Shown one piece after another: positions 12,251 to 23,773 of a stretch of 64,000 nucleotides of DNA (position 1 is the stretch's first letter; each line of letters opens with the position of its first letter). The notes beneath the pieces were generated by a model. That model searched no databases and was not told where the DNA came from. It saw only the letters and a list, made by a program, of their open reading frames with translations. The stretch is taken from NCBI RefSeq assembly GCF_002575655.3, contig NC_053040.3:457236780-457300779 (forward strand), given 5' to 3'. The translations under genes and the position numbers were made by a program. The DNA is from Aegilops tauschii subsp. strangulata (Eukaryota; Streptophyta; Magnoliopsida; Poales; Poaceae).

Positions 12251-12813
12251 TTCTTCTCCAGGTCGTCATTCTTCCCTACTAGTGCGACAATTTCCTCCAT
12301 ATAATGCTCGCGTGTAGCCTTGAGTTCCTCCTCCAACTCCTTGATCTTGGTCAATGCCTTCTTCAGATCTATCATGTTTGAGCACATCTGGTTCTCCTGG
12401 CGATGAATGTGCTGGTTTTGTTCCTGGATGAAAGCTGCAATTGATCCATCCTTCTTGGTGCTAATCATCTCCCATTGCTCGTCTCGACGTCCACAAATCT
12501 GATAAATAGTATCCTTAAGCTCCCTGTGGTAGACGTCTCCAATGTTTCCCATAGAGACGTGGGCTGCCATGCTCTTCCCTAAACTCCTGGTTGGTGCTTC
12601 AAAAGAAAATTTTATAGGCTCAGTGACTGGCGTAAACGTCCTTCCTGGAATTTGAACTTGAATCTTCCAGGGCTCCTCTTCTGGTAGTGTGGCGTTGTAG
12701 GTTCCGGTGAAGCTTGGTATTCCAATGTTCAGGTACTTCGTGACTTCCTTCATGTGTCGTCCAAAAGGTGTATCTTCATCTGGTTGCATGAACTTGTTCC
12801 TTGCATTCGCCAT
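12205..12813 (-). pseudogene. Truncated copy of the chromovirus extra ORF
   Basis: This starts MANARNKFMQPDEDTPFGRH like the full copy at 20229-20978 and follows it closely for about 190 residues, including the Lys/Glu-rich coiled-coil stretch. An extra T near 12250 shifts the frame, giving an unrelated tail, and the element is then cut off. The C-terminal acidic part is absent. It is a remnant and unlikely to be functional. Confidence 0.85.
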
Positions 12814-12908
12814 TCCTAAAAGAGTAGAAAGTGGAGAGGAGTCAGAAATGAGAAGAGAGTAGTGTTCTAGGGTTTAAGCTTAGTGGTCGTGTCCTACAGT
12901 CAACGTGT

Positions 12909-12920
12909 GCTCTGATACCA
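12909..12920 (-). other. Primer-binding site of the truncated copy
   Basis: The minus strand reads TGGTATCAGAGC, the standard initiator-Met tRNA site, four bases from the LTR end at 12925. Confidence 0.9.
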
Positions 12921-12924
12921 CCTT

Positions 12925-15648
12925 TGTAGCGACCAGACCTCAAACAGTCTGTGCTACTGTGCACCAGTGTCATCCCTGGATCAGTAATGCTGTCACGCAC
13001 AGTACAAATGGAGGATTTATAACAGAGTAGCAATCACACACTTATTACAACGAATATCTCAAAAGAGAATAAGTATGATAAATATGGCTTAAGGCCATCT
13101 AATACGATAACAGCGGAAGACTTGGAAGAATAGTGAGTCCATCAACTCCAACAGCATCACTGAGTATAAGACCACGACCTAAGGCACCTTACTCGTCGTC
13201 TGAAAAGTCCGCAACATGAAACGTTGCAGCCCGGAAACGGGTCAGCACATGGAATATGCTGGCAATGTAACACATAGAGAGTAATGAACATAATAATGCT
13301 ATACTACATGCATATATGGCGGGTAGAAAGCTCTATGGTTACAGTTTTGCGAAAAGCCATTTTTTCCCTACTGCAAAGGAATAAATTTTATTTAACTATC
13401 ATGGTGGTTGTTAAACATTGAGATGGTTGACAGCATCTCAATCCCAATTAAGTATCATCATTAACCCAAGAAAATTAATTAAAGTAACATGATGAGATTC
13501 ACATGATAATCCAAGTACTAGATACTCAAGACGTCCATAACCGGGGACACGGCTAACCATGATTAGATTGTACACTCTGCAGAGGTTTGCGCACTTTTCC
13601 CCACAAGACTCGATCGCCTCCGCTTGATTCTCGGACTACATGATGTTTGAGAAATGGATGACCGAGACACAGTTTTTCAGAAGCGTTAGCACCTTACGAT
13701 GGGTAGACCGATACACCTACATCCCCTACATCTGCTAGTCTACCACTGTAAGAGTTCACACAACTTAATCAACTATGCTAGAGCCCATAATAGCTTGTGG
13801 CTGCACACGGAAGTTTCTAGCATGAATAATCTCATGATCCCTTTGAACCTGGGTGGCGGTCCAAAAGAAAACAGGCAATCCTGGAATACCCAGGTACCTC
13901 AATCCACCCGGATGTGAGTTTTAGTTGCCACCTTAAGTTTAACCATATATTAGAAATCTCACATCTGTCATGGATATCTCTCAAACCCAATCCACGTCTA
14001 CAAGCATAGCATAGCAATATAAGCAACGTAGAAGTAACTCCCAAGGGTTTGATAATAAAACAGGTGATAGGTACTACCTCAACTACTTCCCAATACCCAC
14101 AATTTAATTAGGTCCTAACCATGCAATGTTTGAGGGTTGATCTAATGCAACAAAACTGGGTAGTAAAGGGGTATGATCAAAGTGTTACTTGCCTTGCTGA
14201 TGATCCGCGAAACCTAGCGATTCTAAGTAGCAAGCGGCGCACTCCGGGTACTCTATCGTAAACAAACAAGCAAACAATAAGTACTCATCTAATGCACAGG
14301 TAAAACTCAAATAAGAGAACTAACCAGAAAATTCCACTTAAGAACACCGGTTTGGAAAAAGAATCAATCAAACGAAGCAACGAAAATCAAACGGCGAAAG
14401 AAACAAGCTTCGTTTAATAATCTGGATCTAAATCAAATTTAAAGTAGCAAAAACTTGTTTGAGTAGGTTAACCAGAAAGAGAATTTCGAGACGAAACTCC
14501 AGGCGCTTGAATCGCCTGATTCCGATAAACGAGCGAAAAGTTAAACTAAAACGAAAATCTGATCAGAAATCGCAATCTGGAATAATCGCGGAAAATTTGT
14601 CGAAAAAGAAAACTGATGAACAGTTAAACGAACGGACGTTCATTAACAGCGTCAATCCGACCAACACGTTCGTTAAAACGAACGGGTCGGTGAACGTTCA
14701 CTAGATCATTAAACCGAAATAAATAAATAAACCGAACTAGGGTTTAGAAAGAAGAAAAAAACGAACGTTTTTTTAAAGAAAACCGGCACGGCGGCGGCGG
14801 CGGCTCGGCTACCTCGTCGGCAGCTCCGGCGGGGCTCCGGCGGGTCGGGCGAGGGCGGCGAGGGGCGGCGGGGTTCGGGCATCGGCGGGGGGACGAACGG
14901 GGCGACGGGCGGCGGGCGGCGGCGTACGACGGTTCCTCCTTCGGGCGGCGGGGCGGGCGGCTCCTGGCGGCGGGGACGGGTGCGGGTCGAGGCGGCGGGG
15001 TGAGGAGAAGGACGGGGGGTGGGCTCGGGGTATAAAAGGAGGGGGGGTGCCATGGAGGAGGGGGCAAGGCGGCGCGGCGTCTCCGTCTCGGTCTCCAGGA
15101 GGGAGACGAGGCGCGGGCTGGCTGGGCTTCGGCCCAGTCGGCGCTCGGCGTTTTTTTAATAAATAATTCGCCGAATCTAAAAAAATTGCAGAAAAATAAA
15201 TAAAAATGCAAAAATGTTAAAACAAATTTTCCCCGTCTAATTAAAATAATTAGAACAAGATGAACATTTTTCTTGGCCCAAAAATGCAGGTTTGAAAACG
15301 TGCAATTTTTTTAATGCAAACAAAATTGCAAATAAAATCCGAATAAAATCAAATATTTAATTTTAATATTTTTCCACCAATATTTCAATTATTTTGGAGA
15401 AGTCATATTTTCTCCTCTCATTTATTTTAATATGAAATATCTTTCGGAGAGAAAATAATTAAAACCAAAATCCTTGTTTCCCTTATTTGATAAAAATCAA
15501 ATAGGAAAGTCAAGAAAATCCCCAACTCTCTCCGAGGGTCCTTGAGTTGCTTAGGATTTTTCAAGGATTTACCAAAAATGCAATAAAATATGCTATGCAA
15601 TGATGATCTAATGTATAACATTCCAAATTGAAAATTTGGGATGTTACA
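12925..15648 (-). repeat. Chromovirus 3' LTR (shared with the truncated copy)
   Basis: This is 2,724 bp, opening TGTAACATCCCAAATTTTCA and ending GCTACA on the minus strand. It matches 21090-23681 and the solo LTR 50931-53681. It keeps a GC-rich block near 14930-15070 with TATAAAAGG on the plus strand (TTTTATA on the minus strand) that the 5' LTR lacks. Around 14500-14770 it has clustered CGTTCGTT/AACGAACG motifs. Confidence 0.93.
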
Positions 15649-15663
15649 AACCTACCCCCTTAA
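15649..15663 (-). other. Chromovirus polypurine tract
   Basis: The minus strand reads TTAAGGGGGTAGGTT, touching the 3' LTR. The TAA stop of the polyprotein lies inside this tract, so coding sequence reaches the LTR with almost no spacer. Confidence 0.85.
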
Positions 15664-16076
15664 GATGAATCTCGCCCTCGAGATTCGGGTTGGCTAGAAA
15701 ATAGGTGAGAGTGGTTCTTCCGTAGATCTTCCTCTCGCTCCCAGGTGGCTTCATCCTCAGTGTGGTGACTCCACTGAACTTTGCAAAACTTGATAACCTT
15801 GCTGCGGGTGACTCGGCTGGCATACTCAAGAATCTTAACTGGTTTCTCCTCGTAGGTCAAATCACTTTCCAACTGAATCGCTTCTAGTGGCACTGTATCT
15901 CTCAGTGGTATCTCAGCCATCTCTGGGTGGCACTTCTTCAACTGGGAAACGTGAAATACATCATGAACTCCTGAGAATCCTTCAGGCAATTCCAGCTTGT
16001 AAGCAACTTCTCCCATACGCTCCAAAACTCCGTATGGTCCGAGAAAACGTGGCGCTAACTTTCCCCTTAACTCCAA
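15660..16076 (-). pseudogene. Chromovirus integrase C-terminus with chromodomain
   Basis: This segment carries the end of integrase ([22 protein letters not shown] and VHDVFHVSQLKKC). After it comes a chromodomain-like block near residues 85-130 (PVKILEYASRV, VQWSHHTEDEATWEREEDLR). Chromodomains guide such elements to chromatin marks; that role is known for the family and was not tested here. It lies in a different frame from the preceding segment because one extra G in the run near 16065 shifts the frame. The stop is at 15660-15662, in the polypurine tract. Confidence 0.88.
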
Positions 16077-17772
16077 AGCGCTTCACTCCTCGAAGTGGTG
16101 ATACTCGAAGATAAACTCTGTCTCCGACTTCGTGAACTGTCTCCTTACGTTTAGAATCCGCATAACTCTTCTGCCTGGACTGGGCTACCTTGAGCCTATC
16201 GCGAATCAACCTCACTTTCTGTTCAGACTCTTTAATCAAATCTGGTGCAAACAACTGACGGTCTCCAACTTCGTCCCATAACAACGGTGTTCTACACCTC
16301 CTTCCGTATAAAGCTTCGAAAGGGGCCATCTTCAAACTGGTTTGATAACTATTATTGTAAGAAAACTCTGCATATGGCAAATTGTCGTCCCAACTTGATC
16401 CATAATCTAGCGCACAAGCTCTCAACATGTCTTCCAAAATCTGATTGACTCTCTCGGTCTGTCCATCTGTCTGTGGGTGAAAGGCTGTACTGAATTCTAG
16501 CCTGGTTCCCAAAGTTTCATGTAACTGATTCCAAAACTTCGAGGTAAACTGGGTCCCTCTATCTGATACAATGGTCCTCGGAACTCCATGCAAACATACG
16601 ATTCTGGTCATGTATATCTTTGCCAACTTAGCACTGGTGTAAGTGGTCTTCACTGGTATGAAATGAGCTACTTTCGTCAAACGATCGACTACAACCCATA
16701 TTAAGTCATAGCCTGAACGAGTCCTGGGCAATCCCGTGATAAAATCCATGCCTAGTTTATCCCACTTCCATTCGGGTATCGGCAATGGCTGTAGCAATCC
16801 TGCTGGCTTCTGATGTTCTGCCTTCACTCTCTGACATACATCACAAACTGCTACACACTCCGCAATATCCTTCTTCATTCCGGTCCACCAGAAAGTATCC
16901 TTCAAATCCAAATACATCTTGGTATTTCCTGGGTGAATCGAATACGGTGAATCATGGGCCTCTTGCAAGATCAACTTCCTGATCTCCGGATCATTGGGCA
17001 CATAAACGGGGTCCTCGAACCATAAGGTATCGTGCTCATCCTCACGAAATCCCTTGGCTTTTCCTTTGCTCATCCTTTCCTTTATATCGTTAATTTCCTT
17101 GTCTGTCTTCTGAGCTTCTCTGATCTTTTCCATCAAAGTAGACTGAATCTCCAATGTTGCTAAATAGCCTCTTGGAACTATCTCCAAACATAGCTCGCGA
17201 AGATCCTCGGCTAATACTTTCGGTAACTCTCCGGTCATGAGTGTGTTGACATGGCTCTTGCGGCTCAACGCATCTGCTACTACGTTAGCCTTCCCTGGGT
17301 GATAATGCAATCTCATATCATAATCCTTAATGAGCTCCAACCATCTCCTCTGCCTGAGGTTCAACTCCTTCTGCGTGAAAATGTACTTCAAACTCTTGTG
17401 ATCCGTGTACTCACAATGGTTTCCGATGAGAAAATGTCTCGATGTCTTCAACGCATGCACTACGGCTGCTAATTCCAAATCATGCGTGGCATAATTCTTC
17501 TCATGGGGTTTAAGTTGTCGTGAAGCATATGAAACAACTCTTCCTTCCTGCATAAGCACTGCTCCAAGTCCTCGACGTGAAGCGTCACAATAAACTTCAT
17601 AATCCTTGCGTTGGTCTGGCAGAATCAACACTGGTGATGTAACCAAACGTTTCTTCAACTCTTGGAAACTAGCTTCACATTCCTCAGTCCAATTGAATTT
17701 GGTGTCTTTCTTCAATAGCTCAGTCATGGGTTTTGCAATCTTTGAGAAATTCTCAACGAACCTCCGGTAGTA
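15982..17772 (-). pseudogene. Chromovirus RNase H and integrase segment
   Basis: This open stretch follows a nonsense codon at 17773-17775. It starts with the RT connection, then RNase H ([34 protein letters not shown]). The integrase zinc finger follows ([15 protein letters not shown] through VCDVCQRVK). The catalytic core has [43 protein letters not shown] and [14 protein letters not shown]. The last 30 residues or so are out of frame because of the insertion near 16065. Key Asp residues of the core are present. Confidence 0.92.
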
Positions 17773-18567
17773 TCATGCAAGTCCAAGAAAACTTCGGATC
17801 TCTCCAACTGACGTGGGTGATTCCCAACTTGTTACTGTGTCAACTTTGGCGGGGTCTACTGCTATTCCTTCTCCGGATATAACATGTCCGAGGAATCCAA
17901 CTTCCTTCAGCCAAAACTCACACTTGCTGAATTTGGCGTATAACTGATGTTCTCTGAGTTTCTCAAGTACCAAACACAAATGCTCCTTATGCTCCTCTTC
18001 ATTCTTTGAGTAGACCAAAATATCATCAATGAACACCACGACGAACTTATCCAAAAACTCCATAAACACTTTGTTCATTAGGTTCATGAAATAGGCAGGT
18101 GCGTTAGTCAGACCAAATGACATAAAGGTATACTCATACAGCCCATACCTGGTGGTAAAAGCCGTCTTAGGTATATCCTGCTCTCGAATCTTCAACTGAT
18201 GGTATCCTGATCGTAGATCGATCTTGGAAAATACCTTAGCTCCTTGTAAGCGGTCAAACAAATCATTGATCATCGGCAGTGGGTACTTGTTGTTGATGGT
18301 CACTTCGTTCAATCCTCGATAATCAACAACCATCCTCAACGATCCATCTTTCTTCTCCACTAGAAGTACTGGTGATCGCCAAGGTGACGAACTTGGGCGA
18401 ATATAGCCTTTATCCAGTAACTCCTTAATCTGCTTCTTAATTTCCTCCAAATCTTTTGCGGGCATCCTGTACGGTCTCTTAGATATTGGTCCTGTGCATG
18501 GCAAAAGTTCAATCAGAAACTCAATGTCTATCCGGTGGCATGCCTGGCAACTCTTCTGGAAATACAT
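17773..18567 (-). pseudogene. Chromovirus reverse transcriptase
   Basis: This holds 264 residues of RT. Visible motifs are [46 protein letters not shown], and the catalytic [15 protein letters not shown] near residue 180. Near the end are [12 protein letters not shown] and SFLGLA. The frame stops at TGA 17775 where relatives have Gly in a GYYRRFV-type motif. At its upstream end a 2-base loss near 18533 shifts it out of frame with the protease. The first residues are therefore an artefact of that shift. Confidence 0.92.
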
Positions 18568-18598
18568 CCGGGTAATCCTTCACCACTGGTACTTCCTC

Positions 18599-19333
18599 CT
18601 ATACAACTCCTGATAAGGAATTCACCTGAGTCCTCTTCGGCATATGCCGGGATACATACTTAATCCTTCTTCCTTCTGGGGTGGTAAACGAAATCGTCTT
18701 ACTGGCGCAATCGATGTTTCCTCCATACATCGATAGCCAATCCATACCCAAAATTACATCCAAACCTTGCGACTCCAAGATTATCAAGTCTGAGGGGAAA
18801 ACATGCCTACCTATGGCCAATGGCATTTGAAAACATCCTTGGCTGGCCATATACTCTGCTCCTGGTGAACTTACTAACATAGGTGTTTTAAGAACCTTGG
18901 TGGGCAGTTTATACTTATCCACAAATCCCCTTGATATGTATGAATGTGATGCACCAGTATCGAAAAGAACGAGTGCAGTAAATGACTTAACCAAAAACTT
19001 ACCTATTACTGCATCAGGCTGTGCTTTAACCTCCTCCACGTAAACGTGGTTCACATGTCCTTTGTTGAAAGGGTTCGGCTTCTTCCCAGAGCTTCCATTT
19101 CCATTACCATTCTGGGCTTCAGGACATCCATTAGCATAGTGTCCAGTCTTCTGGCACTTAAAGCAAGTGACTTGGCTCAGGTCTCTCTTAGCTGGGGTTG
19201 AAGGGTTGGTACGGTTCTGTCCGTTGCTTCCTCCATTCCCATTGCCATTCTTGGAGCCATTATGGTTGTGCGAACTACCTCCTCCATGTGTATGCTGAAA
19301 CTGTCCTCCCGATTTCGGGGTAAAACGTGGCTT
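18599..19333 (-). pseudogene. Chromovirus zinc knuckle and protease
   Basis: In frame with gag but downstream of a TAG at 19334-19336. A Gly/Asn-rich linker leads to a CCHC knuckle (CFKCQKTGHYANGC, about 19125-19165). The aspartic protease follows, with LVLFDTGASHSYIS, LGMDWLSMYGG and a conserved DLIILESQGLDVI stretch. The open part from 19054 gives 151 residues to a TAG at 18599. That last stop is also a point change in an otherwise continuous frame. Confidence 0.88.
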
Positions 19334-20047
19334 CTACTGAGCTCCAGAATTATACTTCCCTTGTCCATACTTCCTCTTACGGTTTTCAATCTGCTGTTGC
19401 TTCCCTTCAATCATGAGAGCTCTATCTACCAACTCCTGGTAGTTGTTGAAGGTTGCTACCATCAACTGCATGCTCAGCTCATCATTCAGACCTTCCAGAA
19501 ACTTCTCCTGCTTGGCTGCATCTGTAGCAACGTCATCTGGAGCATAACGTGCTAACTTACTGAAATCCACCACATACTGGCCTACAGTACGTCCTCCTTG
19601 GCGTAGGTTGCAAAATTCACGCTTCTTCATAGCCATAGCTCATACTGAAACATGGGCAGTATGGAAAGCTTGCTGAAACTGGTCCCATGTGACGGTGTCA
19701 ATAGGGTGTGTGGCTGTGTAATTCTCCCACCATGATGCTGCGGGTCCATCAAGTTGATGTGCGGCAAAACGCACTCTCTCCGCATCTGTGCATCCTGCAG
19801 TGGTCAACTCCCTTCCAACTTTGCGGAGCCAATCATCTGCAACAATCAGCTCGGTGTTGCTGGAAAACACCGGCGGATTTAGCCTCAAGAAACGGGCTAA
19901 GTGATCAACAGGTGGTGGTGGTGGGTTGTTGTTGTTGTTGTTGCTGCCCTGGTTCTGTACTAACACTTGCATCAGGGCATTCTGCTGCTGAATCAACTGA
20001 GTGATCTCCGGTGGGAAAACAAATCTGGTGTCGCGTCTCGGAGGCAT
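19334..20047 (-). pseudogene. Chromovirus Gag
   Basis: This starts MPPRRDTRFVFPPEITQLI at 20047. It has a Gln/Asn-rich stretch near residues 25-45, then the typical Gag region (PASWWENYTATHP, VTWDQFQQAFHTAHV). It is split by an in-frame TGA at 19640-19642 and continues MAMKKREFCNLRQG, LNDELSMQLMVAT. The frame ends at TAG 19334-19336 where relatives have Gln. Gag would form the particle; this copy cannot make a full protein without readthrough. Confidence 0.9.
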
Positions 20048-20228
20048 CTGATAGGTTTAGAAAAGATGAGAATTTAGAATAGAATGAAGTCTAGAGAGAA
20101 AACACTACCCATATGCTCATGAGACAAACACAATCAATATCACTCAATCAAATCAAACAAGGCATACAATCGATCTAACTAGCGTTACAAAAGTGCTCGG
20201 ACTATACTATATACATGGGGGAATACTA
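20048..20228 (-). other. Spacer between extra ORF and gag
   Basis: A short noncoding stretch in chromovirus order between the stop of the extra ORF and the gag start. I see no conserved element in it. Confidence 0.6.
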
Positions 20229-20978
20229 CTACTGATATGGTGGTCTACTAGAAATTTGATCAGTCGAAGACTCCATGATATCTGCTCCAGCTTCATCAAC
20301 AAAGTCATCTTCACTTGGTTCCGAGTCGGTATCGTCGATGATGATGTAGTTATCCAGGCAAGCGCATTCATCATCTTCTCCTTTTGATGCTGGATTTCCC
20401 ACGAATACTCCAATCTTCTTCTCTAGGTCGTCATTCTTCCCTACTAGTGCGGCGATTTCCTCCATATAATCCTCGCGTGTAGCCTTGAGTTCTTCCTCCA
20501 ACTCCTTGATCTTGGTCAATGCCTTCTTCAGATCTATCATGTTTGAGCACATCTGGTTCTCCTGGCGACGAATGTGCTGGTTTTGTTCCTGGATGAAAGC
20601 TGCAATTGATCCATCCTTCTTGGTGCTGATCATCTCCCATTGCTCGTCTCGACGTCCACAAATCTGATAAATAGTATCCTTAAGCTCCCTGTGGTAGACG
20701 TCTCCAATGCGTCCCATAGAGATGTGGGCTACCATGCTCTTCCCTAAACTCCAGGTTGGTGCTTCAAAAGAAAATTTTATAGGCTCAGTGACTGGCGTAA
20801 ACGTCCTTCCTGGAATTTGAACTTGAATCTTCCAGCGCTCCTCTTCTGGTAGTGTGGCGTTGTAGGTTCCGGTGAAGCTTGGTATTCCAATGTTCAGGTA
20901 CTTAGTGACTTCCTTCAAGTGTCGTCCAAAAGGTGTATCTTCATCTGGTTGCATGAACTTGTTCCTTGCATTCGCCAT
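20229..20978 (-). CDS. Extra 249-residue ORF upstream of gag, unknown function
   Basis: An intact frame starting MANARNKFMQPDEDTPFGRH at 20978, about 95 bp after the primer-binding site and before gag. Residues 1-110 look globular (YLNIGIPSFTGTYNATLPEE, FTPVTEPIKFSFEAPTW, IGDVYHRELKDTIYQICG). Residues 125-195 are Lys/Glu-rich and likely coiled coil (KKALTKIKELEEELKATRED). The C-terminus is acidic (DDTDSEPSEDDFVDEAGAD). I recognise no catalytic motif. It is the only intact frame of this element and is preserved in part in the second copy at 12205-12813. A structural or Gag-like accessory role is possible; the function is unknown. Confidence 0.75.
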   Translation of the reverse strand: MANARNKFMQPDEDTPFGRHLKEVTKYLNIGIPSFTGTYNATLPEEERWKIQVQIPGRTFTPVTEPIKFSFEAPTWSLGKSMVAHISMGRIGDVYHRELKDTIYQICGRRDEQWEMISTKKDGSIAAFIQEQNQHIRRQENQMCSNMIDLKKALTKIKELEEELKATREDYMEEIAALVGKNDDLEKKIGVFVGNPASKGEDDECACLDNYIIIDDTDSEPSEDDFVDEAGADIMESSTDQISSRPPYQ

Positions 20979-21073
20979 TCCTAAAAGAGTAGAAAGTGGA
21001 GAGGAGTCAGAAATGAGAAGAGAGTAGTGTTCTAGGGTTTAAGCTTAGTGGTCGTGTCCTACCGTCAACGTGT

Positions 21074-21085
21074 GCTCTGATACCA
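21074..21085 (-). other. Chromovirus primer-binding site
   Basis: The minus strand reads TGGTATCAGAGC, complementary to the 3' end of initiator-Met tRNA, four bases after the 5' LTR. Confidence 0.93.
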
Positions 21086-21089
21086 CCTT

Positions 21090-23681
21090 TGTAGCAACCA
21101 GACCTCAAACAGTCTGTGCTGCTGTGCACCAGTGTCATCCCTGGATCAGTAATGCTGACACACACAGTACAAATGGAGGATTTATAACAGAGTAGCAATC
21201 ACACACTTATTACAACGAATATCTCAAAAGAGAATAAGTATGATAAATATGGCTTAAGGCCATCTAATACGATAACAGCGGAAGACTTGGAAGAATAGTG
21301 AGTCCATCAACTCCAACGGCATCACTGAGTATAAGACCACGACCTAAGGCACCTTAATCGTCGTCTGAAAAGTCTGCAACATGAAACGTTGCAGCCCGGA
21401 GACGGGTCAGCACATGGAATATGCTGGCAATGTAACACATAGAGAGTAATGAACATAATAATGCTATACTACATGCATATATGGCTGGTAGAAAGCTCTA
21501 TGGTTACAGTTTTGCGAAAAGCCAGTTTTTCCCTACTGCAAGGAATAAATTTTATTTAACTATCATGGTGGTTGTTAAACATTGAGATGGTTGATAGCAT
21601 CTCAATCCCAATTAAGTATCATCATTAACCCAACAAAATTAATTAAAGTAACATGATGAGATTCACATGATAATCCAAGTACTAGATACTCAAGATGTCC
21701 ATAACCGGGGACACGGCTAACCATGATTAGATTGTACACTCTGCAGAGGTTTGCACACTTTTCCCCACAAGACTCGATCTCCTCCGCTTGATTCTCGCAT
21801 TACATGATGTTTGAGAAATGGATGACCGAGACACAGTTTTTCAGAAGCGTTAGCACCTTACGATGGGTAGACCGATACACCTACATCCCCTACATCTGCT
21901 AGTCTACCACTGTAAGAGTTCACACAACTTAATCAACTATGCTAGAGCCCATAATAGCTTGTGGCTGCACACGGAAGTTTCTAGCATGAATAATCTCATG
22001 ATCCCTTTGAACCTGGGTGGCGGTCCAAAAGAAAACAGGCAATCCTGGAATACCCAGGTACCTCAATCCACCCAGATGTGAGTTTTAGTTGCCACCTTAA
22101 GTTTAACCATATATTAGCAATCTCACATCTGTCATGGATATCTCTCAAACCCAATCCACGTCTACAAGCATAGCATAGCAATATAAGCAACGTAGAAGTA
22201 ACTCCCAAGGGTTTGATAATAAAACAGGTGATAGGTACTACCTCAACTACTTCCCAATACCCACAATTTAATTAGGTCCTAACCATGCAATGTTTGAGGG
22301 TTGATCTAATGCAACAAAACTGGGTAGTAAAGGGGTATGATCAAAGTGTTACTTGCCTTGCTGATGATCCGCGAAACCTAGCGATTCGAAGTAGCAAGCG
22401 GCGCACTCCGGGTACTCTATCGTAAACAAACAAGCAAACAATAAGTACTCATCTAATGCACAGATAAAACTCAAATAAGAGAACTAACCAGAAAATTCCA
22501 CTTAAGAACTCCGGTTTGGAAAAAGAATCAATCAAACGAAGCAACGAAAATCAAACGGCGAAAGAAACAAGCTTCGTTTACTAATCTGGATCTAAATCAA
22601 ATTTAAAGTAGCAAAAACTTGTTTGAGTAGGTTAAACGGAAAGAGAATTTCGAGACGAAACTCCAGGCGCTTGAATCGCCTGATTCCGATAAACGAGCGA
22701 AAAGTTAAACTAAAACGAAAATCTGATCAGAAATCGCGATCTGGAATAATCGCGGAAAATTCGTCGAAAAAGAAAGCTGATGAACAGTTAAACGAACGGA
22801 TGTTCATTAACAGCGTCAATCCGACGAACACGTTCGTTAAAACGAACGGGTCGGTGAACGTTCACTAGATCATTAAACCAAAATAAATAAATAAACCGAA
22901 CTAGGGTTTAGAAAGAAGAAAAAAACGAACGTTTTTTTTAAAGAAAACCGGCACGGCGGCGGCGGCGGCTCGGCTACCTCGTCGGCAGCTCCGGCGGGGC
23001 TCCGGCGGGTCGGGTGAGGGCGGCGAGGGGCGGCGGGGTTCGGGCATCGGCGGGGGCGACGAACGGGGCGGCGGGCGGCGGCGTACGGCGGCGGCGGCGT
23101 CTCCGTCTCGGTCTCCAGGAGGGAGACGAGGCGTGGGCTGGCTGGGCCGCGTGGCTGGGCTTCGGCCCAGTCGGCGCTCGGCGTTTTTTTATAAATAATT
23201 CACCGAATTTAAAAAAAATCGCAGAAAAATAAATAAAAATCCAAAAATGCTAAAACAAATTTTCCCCATCTAATTAAAATAATTAGAACGAGATGAACAT
23301 TTTTCTTGGCCCAAAAATGCTGTTTTGAAAACGTGCAATTTTTTTAATGCAAACAAAATTGCAAATAAAATCCGAATAAAATCAAATATTTGATTTTAAT
23401 ATTTTTCCTCCAATATTTCAATTATTTTGGAGAAGTCATATTTTCTCCTCTCATTTATTTTAATATGAAATATCTTTCGGAGAGAAAATAATTAAAACCA
23501 AAATCCTTGTTTCCCTTATTTGATAAAAATCAAATAGGAAAGTCAAGAAAATCCCCAACTCTCTCCGAGGGTCCTTGAGTTGCTTAGGATTTTTCGAGGA
23601 TTTGCCAAAAATGCAATAAAATATGCTATGCAATGATGATCTAATGTATAACATTCCAAATTGAAAATTTGGGATGTTACA
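21090..23681 (-). repeat. Chromovirus 5' LTR, TATA region deleted
   Basis: This is 2,592 bp and matches 12925-15648 except for a loss of about 130 bp near 23088. The lost block, present at about 14940-15070 in the other LTR, contains the TATA-like sequence. The 5' LTR is the promoter copy, so this element may have lost its transcription start. The termini are intact. Confidence 0.93.
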
Positions 23682-23773
23682 AAATTCCTCAAACTTGATT
23701 CTTTTGAAAAAATTCTGAGAACGCATATGACCTCTCCAAATTCTTCGCACCTATACTCTGTTCATAGGTACAA

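Larger units (their letters stand above)
12183..12924 (-). mobile_element. Truncated second copy of the chromovirus internal region
   Basis: This is nearly identical to 20347-21089: four-base spacer, primer-binding site (12909-12920), leader and the start of the extra ORF. It lies on the far side of LTR 12925-15648, so that LTR has internal sequence on both sides. It is cut at about 12183 in the extra ORF. The arrangement is LTR-internal-LTR-internal, as expected from recombination between tandem copies. Confidence 0.85.
12925..23681 (-). mobile_element. Ty3/Gypsy chromovirus (Tekay/Del-like) with extra 5' ORF
   Basis: The element is 10,757 bp on the minus strand. The order is 5' LTR (21090-23681), initiator-Met primer-binding site, an extra ORF of 249 codons, gag, protease, reverse transcriptase, RNase H, integrase with a C-terminal chromodomain, polypurine tract, 3' LTR (12925-15648). 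The chromodomain and domain order place it among plant chromoviruses, most likely the Tekay/Del clade. Gag-pol is disrupted by three nonsense codons and two frameshifts. Because the 3' LTR runs into a second internal region, no matching target duplication can be read; the base after the 5' LTR starts AAATT. Confidence 0.92.

Noticed and set aside
15030..15038. Plus-strand TATAAAAGG as a host gene promoter
   Set aside because: It lies inside an LTR whose element is on the minus strand, with no plus-strand gene downstream.
23661..23773. An ATG inside the chromovirus LTR that extends the adjacent ORF
   Set aside because: It joins two unrelated elements by chance; the ATG at 23774 is more plausible.
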